Shown piece by piece: positions 51,565 through 60,986 of a DNA stretch of 64,000 nucleotides. The stretch is from CAYTBN01 sp964542165. Lineage in GTDB: Bacteria; Myxococcota_A; UBA796; UBA9615; CAYRNR01. Made by a program: the position numbers and the translations under genes. Every line of letters begins with the position of its first letter. Position 1 is the first letter of the stretch. The DNA is taken from NCBI GenBank assembly GCA_964542165.1, contig CAZITQ010000006.1:28528-92527 (forward strand), read 5' to 3'. The notes beneath the pieces were generated by a model. The model had not been told where the DNA came from. It did not search any database and saw only the letters and a program-made list of their open reading frames with translations.

Positions 51565-54231
51565 ATGGGTCCGAAGGCGGCTGGATTCGCGGTGCTCTGG
51601 GGGCTCCTGGTGGGGGCGGGGACGGGTGCGGGTGGGGAGGAGCCCGTCCCGGAGACCGAGCCCGAGACCGAGGCGGAGGACCGCGCCACCGCGACCGGGC
51701 GCGAACTCGACGGGCCGTCGCTGCTGGAGCGGGCGGTGGGGCGGGAGGACGAAGGGGACGAAGCGGGCGCGGAGGCCGACCTGGCCGAGGCGCTCGCCCG
51801 GTTCCGCGACGAGGGCGACACCGCCGGGGAACGCCGGGCGCTGGTCCGACGTGGACTCCTGCGAGGTCGGATGGGACGCCTGTCAGAGGCCGTGGCGGAT
51901 CTGGAGGCGGCCATCCCCCTGGCCGACGGCGGCCTCGACCGGGAGGCACCACCGCGCATCCGCCGGCAGATCGCCGAGCTCTACCTGGCCCGGGGCCGTC
52001 CGGTGGATGCCCTGCCCTGGGCGGACGCCTCCCTCATCGCGGCCGCCGTCTCCGGCCGGTCCGAGTTCGCGGCGCGCCCCTGCCAGACCTACCTGGAGGT
52101 GGCGACCACCCTGGCCGGCGACGACACCTCCCTCCTGGGCGCTCTACAGCATGCGGATCGCAGGTTGGCCGCCATGGAGGGGTACGCCGGGCCGGCCTCC
52201 CTGCCCGAACTCCTGTTCGGCTCCGGGGCCGGCTGGCTCGCGGAGGGGGACCTGAACGCGGCGCGCAGCGGGATGCACCTCGCCGTCCGCGCCGCCGACA
52301 TCCTCGCCGAGCCGGCCCAGCTTCCGCCCTACCTGATCAGCCTGGCCTACGTGGACCTGGAGCGGGGTGAACTCCCCGCCGCCCGCCGGGCCGTGGTGCG
52401 CTGCCTGGAGCTGCCCGGCGGACGGACGGTGGCCTCGCTGTCCACCCTGGGCACGGTACAGCAGCGCGAGGGCTGGCTCGACGAGGCGCTGGAGAGCTAC
52501 GACGCGGCGATGGAGCAGGCCCGGGCCGAGCGGGAGCTCGCCGAGCTGGGACCCCTGTTGGGGCGCCGGGCCGACGTGCTGGAGCTGGCGGGCCGCCCGG
52601 AGGAGGCCCGGCGGGAGCGGACCCGGGCCCTGCGCGAACTGGGCGACGAAGGGGACGCCGCCGAGATCATCCGCCAGCAGGTCCGTCTCGCCCGTCTGCT
52701 GGTGGTCGAGCGCCGGTGGGAGGAGGCGGAGGACCTGGCGATGCGATCGCTGGGCAACAACCGCGACCCGGTGGCCGTGCCCGACGCGCCGGTGAGGTAC
52801 CTGTCACCGGTTCTGGCCGCGGAGGCGCTGCTGGTGCTGGCGTCCATGCACGCCACCCGGGAGGAGTTCGACGAGGCGCGCCGCGAGCTGACCCAGGCGG
52901 AGACGACCCTGGTCCGTGCCGGGCGTCTGGCCGACCTCGGCCGGGTGATCGCGGCGCAGGCGGCCCTGGAGCTGCTGGCCAGTCAGGAGGATTCGGCCGC
53001 GGAGATCCTCGGAGGGCTGCCCCCGGATTCGAAGGGCCACTGGCAGGTCCTCCACGCCCGGGCCCTGGACGCGCTGAACGCCGGGGACCGGGTGCTGGCC
53101 GAAGATCGGCTCGCGGAAGCCCAGCGGGTGCTGGACGCCGAAGGAGGAGGGCTACCGTGGGAGGTCCACGCCCCGCTCCTGCCCGCCTCGGCAGCCGTTC
53201 GCGACGCTCGGATTCGAGTGCTGGGCGAGGACGGACGCGCGCGCGACCTGCTCGCCATGGTCCTGTCGATGGACGACGGACCCGCCGATATCGAGATCCC
53301 CGAAGACGGAGCCGTTCTCGTCCTGGCCGTCACCGAGGGAGCGACCTGGCTGGCGCTGATCCGGGGCGGTGAATCCGCCGTCTCCTCCAGCGGGCTGGGA
53401 CGAGACACGTTGCGGCCCGCGCTCGCTGCGTTTTGCGATCTCCCGGCCGCGGGAACGCGCCCGCGGCAGCTCGGTGAGTGGCAGACGACATCGGACTTTC
53501 TGTACGTGAACCTCGTCTTGCCCTTCGAGGGCCGTCTATCCGAACCGGGCGTCGAGCGGCTCGTGATCGCGGCGGACCCGGAGTTCGCGGGCGCCCCCCT
53601 CGGCGCCGTGTGGCACGAGGGCACCTTCCTGGCGCAGCGCTTGGTGATCTCTCGTGCTCCGCGGGGAGGCGCGGTTCCCCCGGCGTTCGAGGGCAAGCGG
53701 CGCTCGCGCGCAGCGAGCGCGTACCGTGACGTGGGGGGGGAGCCACCGCGCCTCGTCGAGGAACTGGAACTCCGGATCAAGGCGACCGAGGTCCTCCCGG
53801 TGGGCTCGTTCTGTGCCGGGGAGGGGGACGGCTCCCCGCCGGTGATCCACCTGGCTTGCCCGGTCGAGGAGAATCCGCTCCGCAGCGCCAGCACGAGGCT
53901 CGCCGCGCCCGCTCGCCCCGATCTGGACCTTCACGGTCTCGCCCGCTGCGCCCTGACCCCGCGCGTCGTCGTGCTGGATACCGGCGATGCCCGGACCGAT
54001 CCCGGTGTCCGTCGGGCCGAACAGGACGTCGCGGGCGCCCTGGTGGCAGGCGGTGCGCCAGCGGTGCTCGTCGCCCCCCCCGCCGATCTCGAAGCCGCCG
54101 GGATCTATCGCGAGTTCCTCAAGACCCTGGACCGGCTGGGACCGGCCAGGGCGCTGCAGCGGGCCCAGTCGCTGTGGTTCCTGGACGGCGCGCCGGCGGA
54201 TTGGGCCGGCTGGGAGGTCGTGAGCTGGTGA
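51565..54231 (+). CDS. TPR protein with degenerate CHAT-like domain
   Basis: An N-terminal signal or anchor (AAGFAVLWGLLVGAGTGAG) precedes about ten TPR-like helical pairs (residues 55-560). The last 320 residues follow the CHAT order: AVLVLAVTEGATWLALI, YVNLVLPFEGRL, ERLVIAADPEFAGAPLGAVWHEGTFLAQR (split at residue 690), then PVIHLACP and RVVVLDTGDART. In active CHAT proteases those last two positions hold HG and the SAC-x-T cysteine. Here the HG and the Cys are missing, so it is probably catalytically dead. It is convergent with dnaX. Confidence 0.7.
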   Translation: MGPKAAGFAVLWGLLVGAGTGAGGEEPVPETEPETEAEDRATATGRELDGPSLLERAVGREDEGDEAGAEADLAEALARFRDEGDTAGERRALVRRGLLRGRMGRLSEAVADLEAAIPLADGGLDREAPPRIRRQIAELYLARGRPVDALPWADASLIAAAVSGRSEFAARPCQTYLEVATTLAGDDTSLLGALQHADRRLAAMEGYAGPASLPELLFGSGAGWLAEGDLNAARSGMHLAVRAADILAEPAQLPPYLISLAYVDLERGELPAARRAVVRCLELPGGRTVASLSTLGTVQQREGWLDEALESYDAAMEQARAERELAELGPLLGRRADVLELAGRPEEARRERTRALRELGDEGDAAEIIRQQVRLARLLVVERRWEEAEDLAMRSLGNNRDPVAVPDAPVRYLSPVLAAEALLVLASMHATREEFDEARRELTQAETTLVRAGRLADLGRVIAAQAALELLASQEDSAAEILGGLPPDSKGHWQVLHARALDALNAGDRVLAEDRLAEAQRVLDAEGGGLPWEVHAPLLPASAAVRDARIRVLGEDGRARDLLAMVLSMDDGPADIEIPEDGAVLVLAVTEGATWLALIRGGESAVSSSGLGRDTLRPALAAFCDLPAAGTRPRQLGEWQTTSDFLYVNLVLPFEGRLSEPGVERLVIAADPEFAGAPLGAVWHEGTFLAQRLVISRAPRGGAVPPAFEGKRRSRAASAYRDVGGEPPRLVEELELRIKATEVLPVGSFCAGEGDGSPPVIHLACPVEENPLRSASTRLAAPARPDLDLHGLARCALTPRVVVLDTGDARTDPGVRRAEQDVAGALVAGGAPAVLVAPPADLEAAGIYREFLKTLDRLGPARALQRAQSLWFLDGAPADWAGWEVVSW

Positions 54232-54261
54232 TCGTTCGCCGGTGGCCGGCGCTGCAGAGGG

Positions 54262-56235
54262 TCAGTCGACCAGGTGACGGATCCGGGTGATCTCGGCACC
54301 GGGGAAGGTGGACTCCACACGGGCCACGGCCGGATGACTCCTGGCTCGCTCTTCCCGCTCCTCCTTGCGCTTCGCCGCGTCGGCCCGGGCCTGTTCGGCG
54401 GGGCTCAGGGGCCCGTCGTCACCGGCGTCGATGGGCTCGCAGAGGATCTTCACGGGGCGCCCGAAGAAGGCAGCCAGCGCCTTTTGGCCCCGCGCCGTCG
54501 CCAGGCGTTTGTCGGCCATCGCCATCGTCGAGGGCTTGGAGAACCCGAGCCGGAGCGCGTCACCCTCGACGCTGCGGAACCGCCCCTCGGCGAGGATCGC
54601 CGACGTGCTGCCGCTGATGGACGCCAGGAAGGCCAGCCAGCCTTCCCGGTCCAGGTCGGCCTTGGGGGTCGGCGGAAGCGCGGGCGGCGTCGGTTCGGTC
54701 TCCGGCTCGGCCACCGGTTCGGTCTCCGGTCCGGGCGCCGGTGCCGGGGGCTCGACGACGGGCCGGGGCGGCTCCACGGCCTGCGCCGGGGAATCGACCG
54801 GCGGAGCGGCCGGCTTCTCCGCGGGGGGGGCGGGTGCTGCGCCGATGGGGGGCGGATCGTCCGCGAGCGCCGGTGGTGTGTCTGCAGGCGGCGGGGCCTC
54901 CTCGATGGGGGGCGGCTCGTCGACGGGTGCCGGGCGTGTCGCCGGCCGCGGCGGCGGGGTGTCCGAGCGGGGCGCTGGCGCCGCCGGGCGCGCCTCGGGC
55001 GCCCGCGCCATGGGGGCCGGCCGGGTCGGCCGCTGGGGCCGCTGGGGCCGGGCCGGGGCGCCGTCGGCGAGGGAGGCGGCTCCCGCCTTGAGCACCCGCC
55101 GCTCCAGATCCAGCAGCCGGTCGACCAGGGCATCGACCGGTACGTAGGGTCGCACCCGGGACATGCGGATCAGCGCCATCTCCAGCACCAGGTCCGGCGT
55201 GTCGCTGCGGGCCAGCTCGTCGGTGGCCCGCGACAGGATGTCGAAGCGACGCTGCACCGCCTCGATGCCCACCTCCTGGCCCAGCTCGCCCAGGGCGGCG
55301 ATCTCCTCGCCGGGCAGGTCGATCAGTCGGCTCGTGTCCTCGGTCAACGCCGCCACGGCCGCGTGGCGCAGCAGGGCCAGCACCTCGTTGGCCAGGCTCC
55401 TCGGATCCACCCCGAACCGGATGATCTCCACGTAGGTGCTCAGGACCACGTCGGTCTCGCCGTGGGCCACGGCCTGTAGGAGCTGGTGGAGCAGCTTGCG
55501 GTCCACCAGCCCGAGGATCTCGGTGGCCTGGCGCTCGTCGATGGGCCCGTCGGCGAAGGAGAGAACCTGATCCAGCAGGCTCTGGCCGTCCCGCATCGAG
55601 CCCGCCGCCTCCCGGGCGATGGGCATCAGGACCGACTCGGGGATGTCCAGCCCCTCCTGCTCGCAGATCTGCTTGAGGCGTCCGTAGATGGTGCGCTGGG
55701 GCAGCATCTTGAAGTCGAAGCGCTGGCAGCGGCTGAGCACCGTCTCGGGGATCTTCTGGGGCTCGGTGGTGGCGAAGATGAAGACGACGTGCTCGGGGGG
55801 CTCCTCCAGGGTCTTCAGCAGGGCGTTGAACGCCTGCTGGGTGACCATGTGGACCTCGTCGATGATGTAGATCCGCGACCGGCTCTTGGACGGCAGATAG
55901 CGCACCGTGTCGATGAGCTCGCGGATGTCGTCGACCCGGTTGTTCGACGCGCCGTCGATCTCGGTCACGTCCGGATGGCCGCCCCGGGTGATCTCCCGGC
56001 AGTTCTCACACTCGTTGCAGGGGTTCTCGGCGGGACCGTGCTCGCAGTTGAGCGCCTTGGCGAGGATGCGGGCGGCGGTGGTCTTGCCCACCCCGCGGGT
56101 ACCGCAGAACAGGAACGCGTGGTGGATCCGGCCGAGCCGGATGGCGTTCTGGATCGTCTGGGTGATGTGGGTCTGGCCGACCACGTCCTCGAATCGTTGT
56201 GGCCGGCAGCGGCGGGCGATGGCCTGGTAGGTCAT
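54262..56235 (-). CDS. dnaX: DNA polymerase III subunit gamma/tau
   Basis: The clamp-loader ATPase begins MTYQAIARRCRPQRFEDVVGQ and has Walker A GTRGVGKTT, the zinc cysteines (CEHGPAENPCNECENC), Walker B IIDEVHM and the SRC motif (LSRCQRFDF). Domain III follows, then a long Pro/Ala/Glu linker (residues 390-520) and a C-terminal tau-like domain (LDREGWLAFLASISGST). No obvious poly-A slippery site for gamma synthesis is visible. It lies directly downstream of the SRP RNA, an order known from Bacillus (tadA-scr-dnaX). The usual ybaB-recR partner genes do not follow. Confidence 0.95.
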   Translation of the reverse strand: MTYQAIARRCRPQRFEDVVGQTHITQTIQNAIRLGRIHHAFLFCGTRGVGKTTAARILAKALNCEHGPAENPCNECENCREITRGGHPDVTEIDGASNNRVDDIRELIDTVRYLPSKSRSRIYIIDEVHMVTQQAFNALLKTLEEPPEHVVFIFATTEPQKIPETVLSRCQRFDFKMLPQRTIYGRLKQICEQEGLDIPESVLMPIAREAAGSMRDGQSLLDQVLSFADGPIDERQATEILGLVDRKLLHQLLQAVAHGETDVVLSTYVEIIRFGVDPRSLANEVLALLRHAAVAALTEDTSRLIDLPGEEIAALGELGQEVGIEAVQRRFDILSRATDELARSDTPDLVLEMALIRMSRVRPYVPVDALVDRLLDLERRVLKAGAASLADGAPARPQRPQRPTRPAPMARAPEARPAAPAPRSDTPPPRPATRPAPVDEPPPIEEAPPPADTPPALADDPPPIGAAPAPPAEKPAAPPVDSPAQAVEPPRPVVEPPAPAPGPETEPVAEPETEPTPPALPPTPKADLDREGWLAFLASISGSTSAILAEGRFRSVEGDALRLGFSKPSTMAMADKRLATARGQKALAAFFGRPVKILCEPIDAGDDGPLSPAEQARADAAKRKEEREERARSHPAVARVESTFPGAEITRIRHLVD

Positions 56236-56258
56236 GGGGTGCCCATCCGCGGGTACGA

Positions 56259-56363
56259 GGGATGGCTGGGTTGGACCGGAAGCCCCGGAGGACCAGCTAC
56301 CGTTGCTTCCTTCCGGACCTGGCGGAGTTCACCGGCTCCGGTCTTCCGGGACCCAGCCATCCC
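56259..56363 (-). ncRNA. ffs: Signal recognition particle RNA, small bacterial type
   Basis: The minus strand holds the SRP core CAGGTCCGGAAGGAAGCA, and the ends form a 13-bp perfect stem (GGGATGGCTGGGT with ACCCAGCCATCCC). Length is about 105 nt, as in 4.5S RNA. It binds Ffh to target nascent membrane proteins. Confidence 0.93.
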
Positions 56364-56385
56364 GCCTACCCGCGAATGCGCTGGC

Positions 56386-56473
<88 letters not shown>

Positions 56474-56521
56474 CGCGGGCCATTCGCACGGACTGTCTCC
56501 TCGCCTGCGGGAGATGTCAAG

Positions 56522-56609
56522 TGGCGGAGGGGGGGGGATTCGAACCCCCGGTGCCTTGCGGCACACTTGATTTCGAATCAAGCGCCTTCGTCCACTCGGC
56601 CACCCCTCC
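56522..56609 (-). tRNA. tRNA-Ser (anticodon CGA)
   Basis: The acceptor GGAGGGG pairs with CCCCTCC and ends in encoded GCCA. The anticodon loop TTCGAAA gives CGA for UCG codons, which are frequent in this genome. The long variable arm is typical of tRNA-Ser. Its 5' 32 bases overlap the 3' end of tadA. Confidence 0.95.
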
Positions 56610-57120
56610 GCGTTCCTTCATCCGCCTTGCCACCCGCCCGGGGGCCCTTGCCCCGCTCGCGCCGCAGGCGCGCAAAAAAAGAGCGTAGCAAGTTCGCGGC
56701 GTCCTCGGCCAGCACGCCGCCGGTGACCTCGATCCGGTGGTTGAGGCGCTCGTCCTCGCCCAGTCGGTACAGGGTGTTGGCGGCACCCGCCTTGGGGTCG
56801 GCACAGCCGTACACGATGCGCCGGATCCGCGCCTGGAGCGCGGCACCCATGCACATGGCACAGGGTTCCAGCGTCACGTACAGGGTGGCGTCTTCCAGGC
56901 GCCAACGGGTCGGCGAATCGGGGCCCGAGGCGGTGCGGATGGCGAGCATCTCGGCGTGGGCCGTCGGATCCCCGGTGCGTTCCCGGGCGTTGCGACCGCG
57001 GGCCACGACGACTCCGTCGCGGACCACCAGTGCGCCCACCGGGACTTCACCCTCGTCACCCGCCCGTTCGGCCTCCGCGAGGGCCTGACGCATGAAGGTG
57101 CGATCGTCCTGTTCAGTCAT
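56578..57120 (-). CDS. tadA: tRNA-adenosine deaminase
   Basis: TadA converts wobble A34 to inosine in tRNA-Arg(ACG). The zinc-deaminase motifs are HAEML (His55, Glu57) and LEPCAMC (Cys87, Cys90). FMRQALAEAERAGDEGEVPVGAL is spread over residues 9-31 and matches the family start. The last residues (TRRGGRVDEGA) are encoded by the 5' half of the tRNA-Ser(CGA) gene, and the TGA stop sits in its anticodon stem. No clear Shine-Dalgarno precedes the ATG. Confidence 0.93.
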   Translation of the reverse strand: MTEQDDRTFMRQALAEAERAGDEGEVPVGALVVRDGVVVARGRNARERTGDPTAHAEMLAIRTASGPDSPTRWRLEDATLYVTLEPCAMCMGAALQARIRRIVYGCADPKAGAANTLYRLGEDERLNHRIEVTGGVLAEDAANLLRSFFARLRRERGKGPRAGGKADEGTRRGGRVDEGA

Positions 57121-57188
57121 TCAAGGAGCGTGTCCGAAAAAGCGGAGGATGGATACCCGCGGCCGGGCGCGGTGTCAAGCTGCGGGCG

Positions 57189-58154
57189 TCAGTCCATCCG
57201 GACCAGACCCATACCCTTCGCCCGGGAGAGGAGCTGGTAGAGGCTCCCCGGCGCCAGGTCCGGCAGCGCCAGATCCAGGTAGCGCAGCGGGGTCTTGCCG
57301 TCCATCCGGCAGAGCAAGGCACCCATCAACGGGTCGGTGACCAGTTCGGTGATCTCGGACAGGCTGACGGTCAGGCGCGGCATGCTGTCCGGGGTCTCGC
57401 CGGGGAAGTAGGTGCCGATCACCTTGGCCAGCAGCTCCTCGTACTGGGCGTTGAGTTCCACGTCGTCGGGCTGCATCTTGCGCAGCGTCGAGATGGTGGT
57501 CAGCGCCTCGTCCAGCTTGCCCTGGAGCAGCAGGCGGTTGGCCTCGCTGCGCAGGGGATCGTCCGCCACATCCATCTCGTCGGCGCGGACCGTGAGGGTA
57601 TCGACCGCCGAGGCCTCCTCCCCCTCTTCCGACGCCTTCTTGAGCGCGTCGAGGGAGGGCAGGGGCTGCTCCGGCTCCGGGACCTTGGGCATCGGGTCGT
57701 CGCGGTCGCCGTACTCGTCGAAGGACTCGTCCAGCAGGTCGCCGAAGGACTCGTCGGGGAGGCTGTCCGGGTCCACCGACTCGTCCAGGGACACCTCGTC
57801 GGCCCGGAAACGGCCGGTCTCGGCCCATCCGGAATCCCCTTCGCCCGGGGTGAAGGGATCCTCGACCAGGCTGTCGTCCTCGGAATCCAGGGAGGGTTCG
57901 TCCTGCTCCTGGGCAGACTCGGCGGTGACTTCGTCCTCGCCGTCGTCCGCCTCGTCCACGTCTTCGCTGGTGAGTTCGAGGTCGTCGCCCTCGCCCGGTT
58001 CGATGTGGATCGAGTCTCCCTGGTCCACCAGGTCGTCGAACTCGATCTCGTCCTCGCCCAGGCCGCCGCTGGCGTTCCCTGCCCCCGGCTCCGCGGGCGG
58101 CGCGGACGCGTCCCCCTTCTCGCGGCGGCTGGGTGGGGGTTTGGGTCGCGCCAC
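57189..58154 (-). CDS. Acidic protein with helical repeats and winged-helix-like tail
   Basis: The GTG at 58154 has GAGGAGG upstream. Residues 35-150 are Asp/Glu/Ser-rich and probably disordered. Residues 205-250 look like a TPR-type pair (ANRLLLQGKLDEALTTISTL). The end (LMGALLCRMDGKTPLRYLDL ... YQLLSRAKGMGLVRMD) resembles the winged-helix-like domains of myxobacterial regulatory proteins, where DG(K/R)TP is common. Function is unknown. Confidence 0.6.
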   Translation of the reverse strand: MARPKPPPSRREKGDASAPPAEPGAGNASGGLGEDEIEFDDLVDQGDSIHIEPGEGDDLELTSEDVDEADDGEDEVTAESAQEQDEPSLDSEDDSLVEDPFTPGEGDSGWAETGRFRADEVSLDESVDPDSLPDESFGDLLDESFDEYGDRDDPMPKVPEPEQPLPSLDALKKASEEGEEASAVDTLTVRADEMDVADDPLRSEANRLLLQGKLDEALTTISTLRKMQPDDVELNAQYEELLAKVIGTYFPGETPDSMPRLTVSLSEITELVTDPLMGALLCRMDGKTPLRYLDLALPDLAPGSLYQLLSRAKGMGLVRMD

Positions 58155-58276
58155 GGGCGAACCTCCTCGGCGGCAATGTACCAGGAGAGGGGAGGCACCG
58201 CCACGCCGCGCCCGGCGGCCCGCAGCCGGGCGCCCCGCAGCCTGGCGCCCCGCAGCCTGGCGCCCGCGCGTAGTTC

Positions 58277-58305
58277 TTGACAGAGTCCGACGTGGTCCCT
58301 ACCAT
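58277..58305 (+). promoter_or_regulatory. Sigma-70 promoter TTGACA-N17-TACCAT
   Basis: The -35 is perfect, the spacer is exactly 17, and the -10 matches at four of six positions. Transcription would start near 58312, 54 bp before the small gene at 58366. Confidence 0.7.
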
Positions 58306-58365
58306 CCGTCGGCTCCCAAGGGGAGCTGCGTCGTCCGGTGCGGCCGGGCGAAGGAGGTCGAGACG

Positions 58366-58539
58366 ATGGCCAACACCAAGGATCTGGATCGTGCCGGGCG
58401 CAAGGCGGCCAAGCGGACGGCCCGGCGTAACACCAAGGCTCGCTTCGCGGCCCTGACCCTCAAGCAGCGCAAGGCGCTACGCAAGTACGAGGGGACCCTG
58501 AGCGCCTTCCTGCGGGAGCAGGACGAGGGCGAGGAGTAG
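58366..58539 (+). CDS. 57-residue basic protein, strongly expressed by prediction
   Basis: The protein reads MANTKDLDRAGRKAAKRTAR..., then RFAALTLKQRKALRKYEGTL and an acidic end (QDEGEE). It has an AGGAGGT ribosome site eight bases upstream and a consensus-like promoter, so expression should be high. The Lys/Arg-rich helices suggest nucleic-acid or ribosome binding. No family is recognised. Confidence 0.7.
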   Translation: MANTKDLDRAGRKAAKRTARRNTKARFAALTLKQRKALRKYEGTLSAFLREQDEGEE

Positions 58540-58592
58540 GCGACACCCGCGCACCCGCTCACCCTCCGCGCGAGCGATTTCTCCCCCTCCCG

Positions 58593-58598
58593 TATAAT
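58593..58598 (+). promoter_or_regulatory. Consensus -10 TATAAT
   Basis: A perfect TATAAT lies 80 bp before the GTG of the kinase gene at 58678. No convincing -35 lies upstream. Confidence 0.4.
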
Positions 58599-58677
58599 CT
58601 GGTCTGATCGAATATCCACATCGTCTGGGGCGTTCTGATCTCCGTCCGGGAGGTTCGTTCGATCCAGGGAGGCTGTC

Positions 58678-60963
58678 GTGGGCATCTCCGAGCGCACGCA
58701 CTACTGCAGCTACTGCCTCCACTACCTGGACGAGATCGACGACTTCTGCCCCCACACCCCCTGCGGGCGCACCCGCCCGGCCAGCGGCTGGGCCTACTTC
58801 TTCGAGGGCGGCGAGAACATCGACGGCCGCTTTCGGATCCGCAACCGTCTGGGCGCGGGGGGCGCAGGCGTCACCTACCGCGCCATCGACCTGGTGGCCG
58901 ACGATCCCGAACTGAGGGACGTGGCGCTCAAGGTCCTGCACCACGATCGCGGGCGGGGCATCCTCAAGGACCGACTGCGGCTGGAAGGCGAGGTGCTGCG
59001 GCGCCTGGATCACCCCAACGTGGTCCCCTTCCGGGAGCTGAAGGTCGACGGGAGCGAGCCCTACTACCTGGCCACGGGATTCGTGCCCGGCGGGAGCCTG
59101 GACGACCTGCTCCGGGCCCAGACCAAGATCTCGGCGCGCAGCGTGCTGGTCGTGGGGGGGCAGGTCGCCCGCGCCCTGGCCGCGGCCCACTCCATCGGTG
59201 TCATCCATCGGGATCTGAAGCCCGCCAACATCCTGGTGCGGGACCTGGACGAATACCCGCTGGTGATCCGGGTCGCGGACTGGGGGATCGCCCGGGCCTT
59301 CCCCGAGTTCGTCCCGCGACGGCACGTGACCATCCAGGGCGGCTTCGTGGGGACACCGGAGTTCGCCTCCCCCGAGCAGCTGCGCGGCGAGCCCACGGTG
59401 GGACCGCCCACCGACGTCTTCGGCCTGGGCGTGCTGCTGCACACACTGGCGGGTGGGCAGCCCATCCGCGACCTGGTGGCCAGGGGTGTGGTGGACTTCA
59501 ACAAGCTGCGGGAGGGGGCCTCACGGTACGAGCGGGTGCCGTTGTCGTTGACGCGCATCGGCGAAGCTCACATGCCGCTGCTGGACGAACTGCTCGACCA
59601 GCTGATCACCCGTTCACCGGAAGCACGGCCCGACGCCGAAACCGTCGCCGCGTACTGCGAGGAACTCATCGAGGCCGGCGATACCACGCCCCAGCGTCCG
59701 GTGGACTCCTCCGCACTACCCGCGTTGACCCCCGCGGCGGCCTTCGAACAGCCGAAAGAGGAGCTGTTCCTGCCCGCCGACGGCGGGCGAGCCAAGCCGC
59801 TGCAGCTGGGCCGTGACGACCCCCCACCCCCCCCCGCGACCGACACCCTCGAGTTCGAGGACCCCTCGGAGGTGATCCAGCCCTCCGAGGCCGGATCGTG
59901 GGTCGACGACGCCGAGGCGACGCCCAGCGAATCCGTCGAGACCCCCTGGCCGCGGGCGGACGAGGGCGCCCTGTCCACCCCGACGGCCGTGCCCGAGGAC
60001 ATGGAGAGCCTGCCGGCGGTCGAGGTCCTGCAGGAGGGCGCGGCACCCACACGGCCGGCGATCTTGCGGGAACCCGACCCCCAGGCGCTGGAGACCCGCA
60101 CCTCGCCCTCGCCGATCTCCGAGCGGGACGACGAGCCCCTCCCTCGCAGGCGGTCCGGTTTGTGGGTGGCGGGGCTGCTGGCGCTGTTGTTGATGCTGGC
60201 CTGCGGCGGCGTGATCGCCCTCGCGGTGGGGCCCAGCGCGGTGATCCGACTGGCATCGCTGGGGCAGGTCGACGACGGCGGTGTTCCCGCGGGTGAGGGA
60301 GGGCTGTTCTCCCCCGACGGTCGTCGGCAGGGGCTGCCGGATCCCCCCCGATCCGAACGCAGGAAAGGGCTGGCCCCGGCCAACGCGGCCTCGACCGCCC
60401 CGCCGGATGCCGCCGTGGAGCCCGAAGCCGCCGCGACGGGGAGCCCTCCCCCCGGGACGGGCGTGGCGGGGGGCGAGGCCCCGCGGGCTGTGGAGGCCCC
60501 GTCCGGACCGTCCGCCGGCCAGGTGGTCGCCGAGGAGCCGGGTCCGTCCGAGGGATTCGTGGTGGATCACGGGATCCCAGACGCCGACGATCCCGGCAGC
60601 GTGGGACGCACGGGAGAGGGGGGCAGTATCTGGGCCAAGCGACCCGGGGCACCCAGCGCCTGGCCCACCGACTACCGGCTGCACAAGGACCGGGACGGAA
60701 GCCGCCGCAACGTCGGGCCGCGCAGCCGCCGGGGTGACGGGCGCCGGGGTGGGACCCGCAGCGACGGCGGAGCACGGCGGGGTGAGGGCGAGGGATCGGC
60801 GAAGCTGGGCGGGCGGAGCGCGAAGGAGCCCCCGGTCGAGGAGTCGGAAGAGCCGGAGGAGCCGTCGGAGGGGACGGTTGAGGTGGACGAAGGATCGGGC
60901 GAGGGGAACGGCGGGAAGTTCGGGGGGGAGAGCGAGTCCGAGCCCCCACCGGAGATCGAATGA
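58678..60963 (+). CDS. Ser/Thr kinase with N-terminal zinc ribbon and DWG motif
   Basis: The GTG start has GGGAGG upstream. Residues 10-29 form a four-Cys zinc ribbon (CSYC ... CPHTPC). The kinase domain has loop GAGGAGVTY (59-67), VALK lysine 85, HRDLKPAN (177-184) and DWG (201-203) in place of DFG. An Asp/Glu/Pro-rich linker follows, then one membrane helix (WVAGLLALLLMLACGGVIAL, near 500) and an Arg/Gly-rich extracytoplasmic tail. The kinase should be active. The next gene follows closely, and an FHA protein lies convergently downstream as a possible phospho-reader. Confidence 0.87.
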   Translation: MGISERTHYCSYCLHYLDEIDDFCPHTPCGRTRPASGWAYFFEGGENIDGRFRIRNRLGAGGAGVTYRAIDLVADDPELRDVALKVLHHDRGRGILKDRLRLEGEVLRRLDHPNVVPFRELKVDGSEPYYLATGFVPGGSLDDLLRAQTKISARSVLVVGGQVARALAAAHSIGVIHRDLKPANILVRDLDEYPLVIRVADWGIARAFPEFVPRRHVTIQGGFVGTPEFASPEQLRGEPTVGPPTDVFGLGVLLHTLAGGQPIRDLVARGVVDFNKLREGASRYERVPLSLTRIGEAHMPLLDELLDQLITRSPEARPDAETVAAYCEELIEAGDTTPQRPVDSSALPALTPAAAFEQPKEELFLPADGGRAKPLQLGRDDPPPPPATDTLEFEDPSEVIQPSEAGSWVDDAEATPSESVETPWPRADEGALSTPTAVPEDMESLPAVEVLQEGAAPTRPAILREPDPQALETRTSPSPISERDDEPLPRRRSGLWVAGLLALLLMLACGGVIALAVGPSAVIRLASLGQVDDGGVPAGEGGLFSPDGRRQGLPDPPRSERRKGLAPANAASTAPPDAAVEPEAAATGSPPPGTGVAGGEAPRAVEAPSGPSAGQVVAEEPGPSEGFVVDHGIPDADDPGSVGRTGEGGSIWAKRPGAPSAWPTDYRLHKDRDGSRRNVGPRSRRGDGRRGGTRSDGGARRGEGEGSAKLGGRSAKEPPVEESEEPEEPSEGTVEVDEGSGEGNGGKFGGESESEPPPEIE

Positions 60964-60986
60964 ACCGGACAGGTGGGGAGGTGCAC

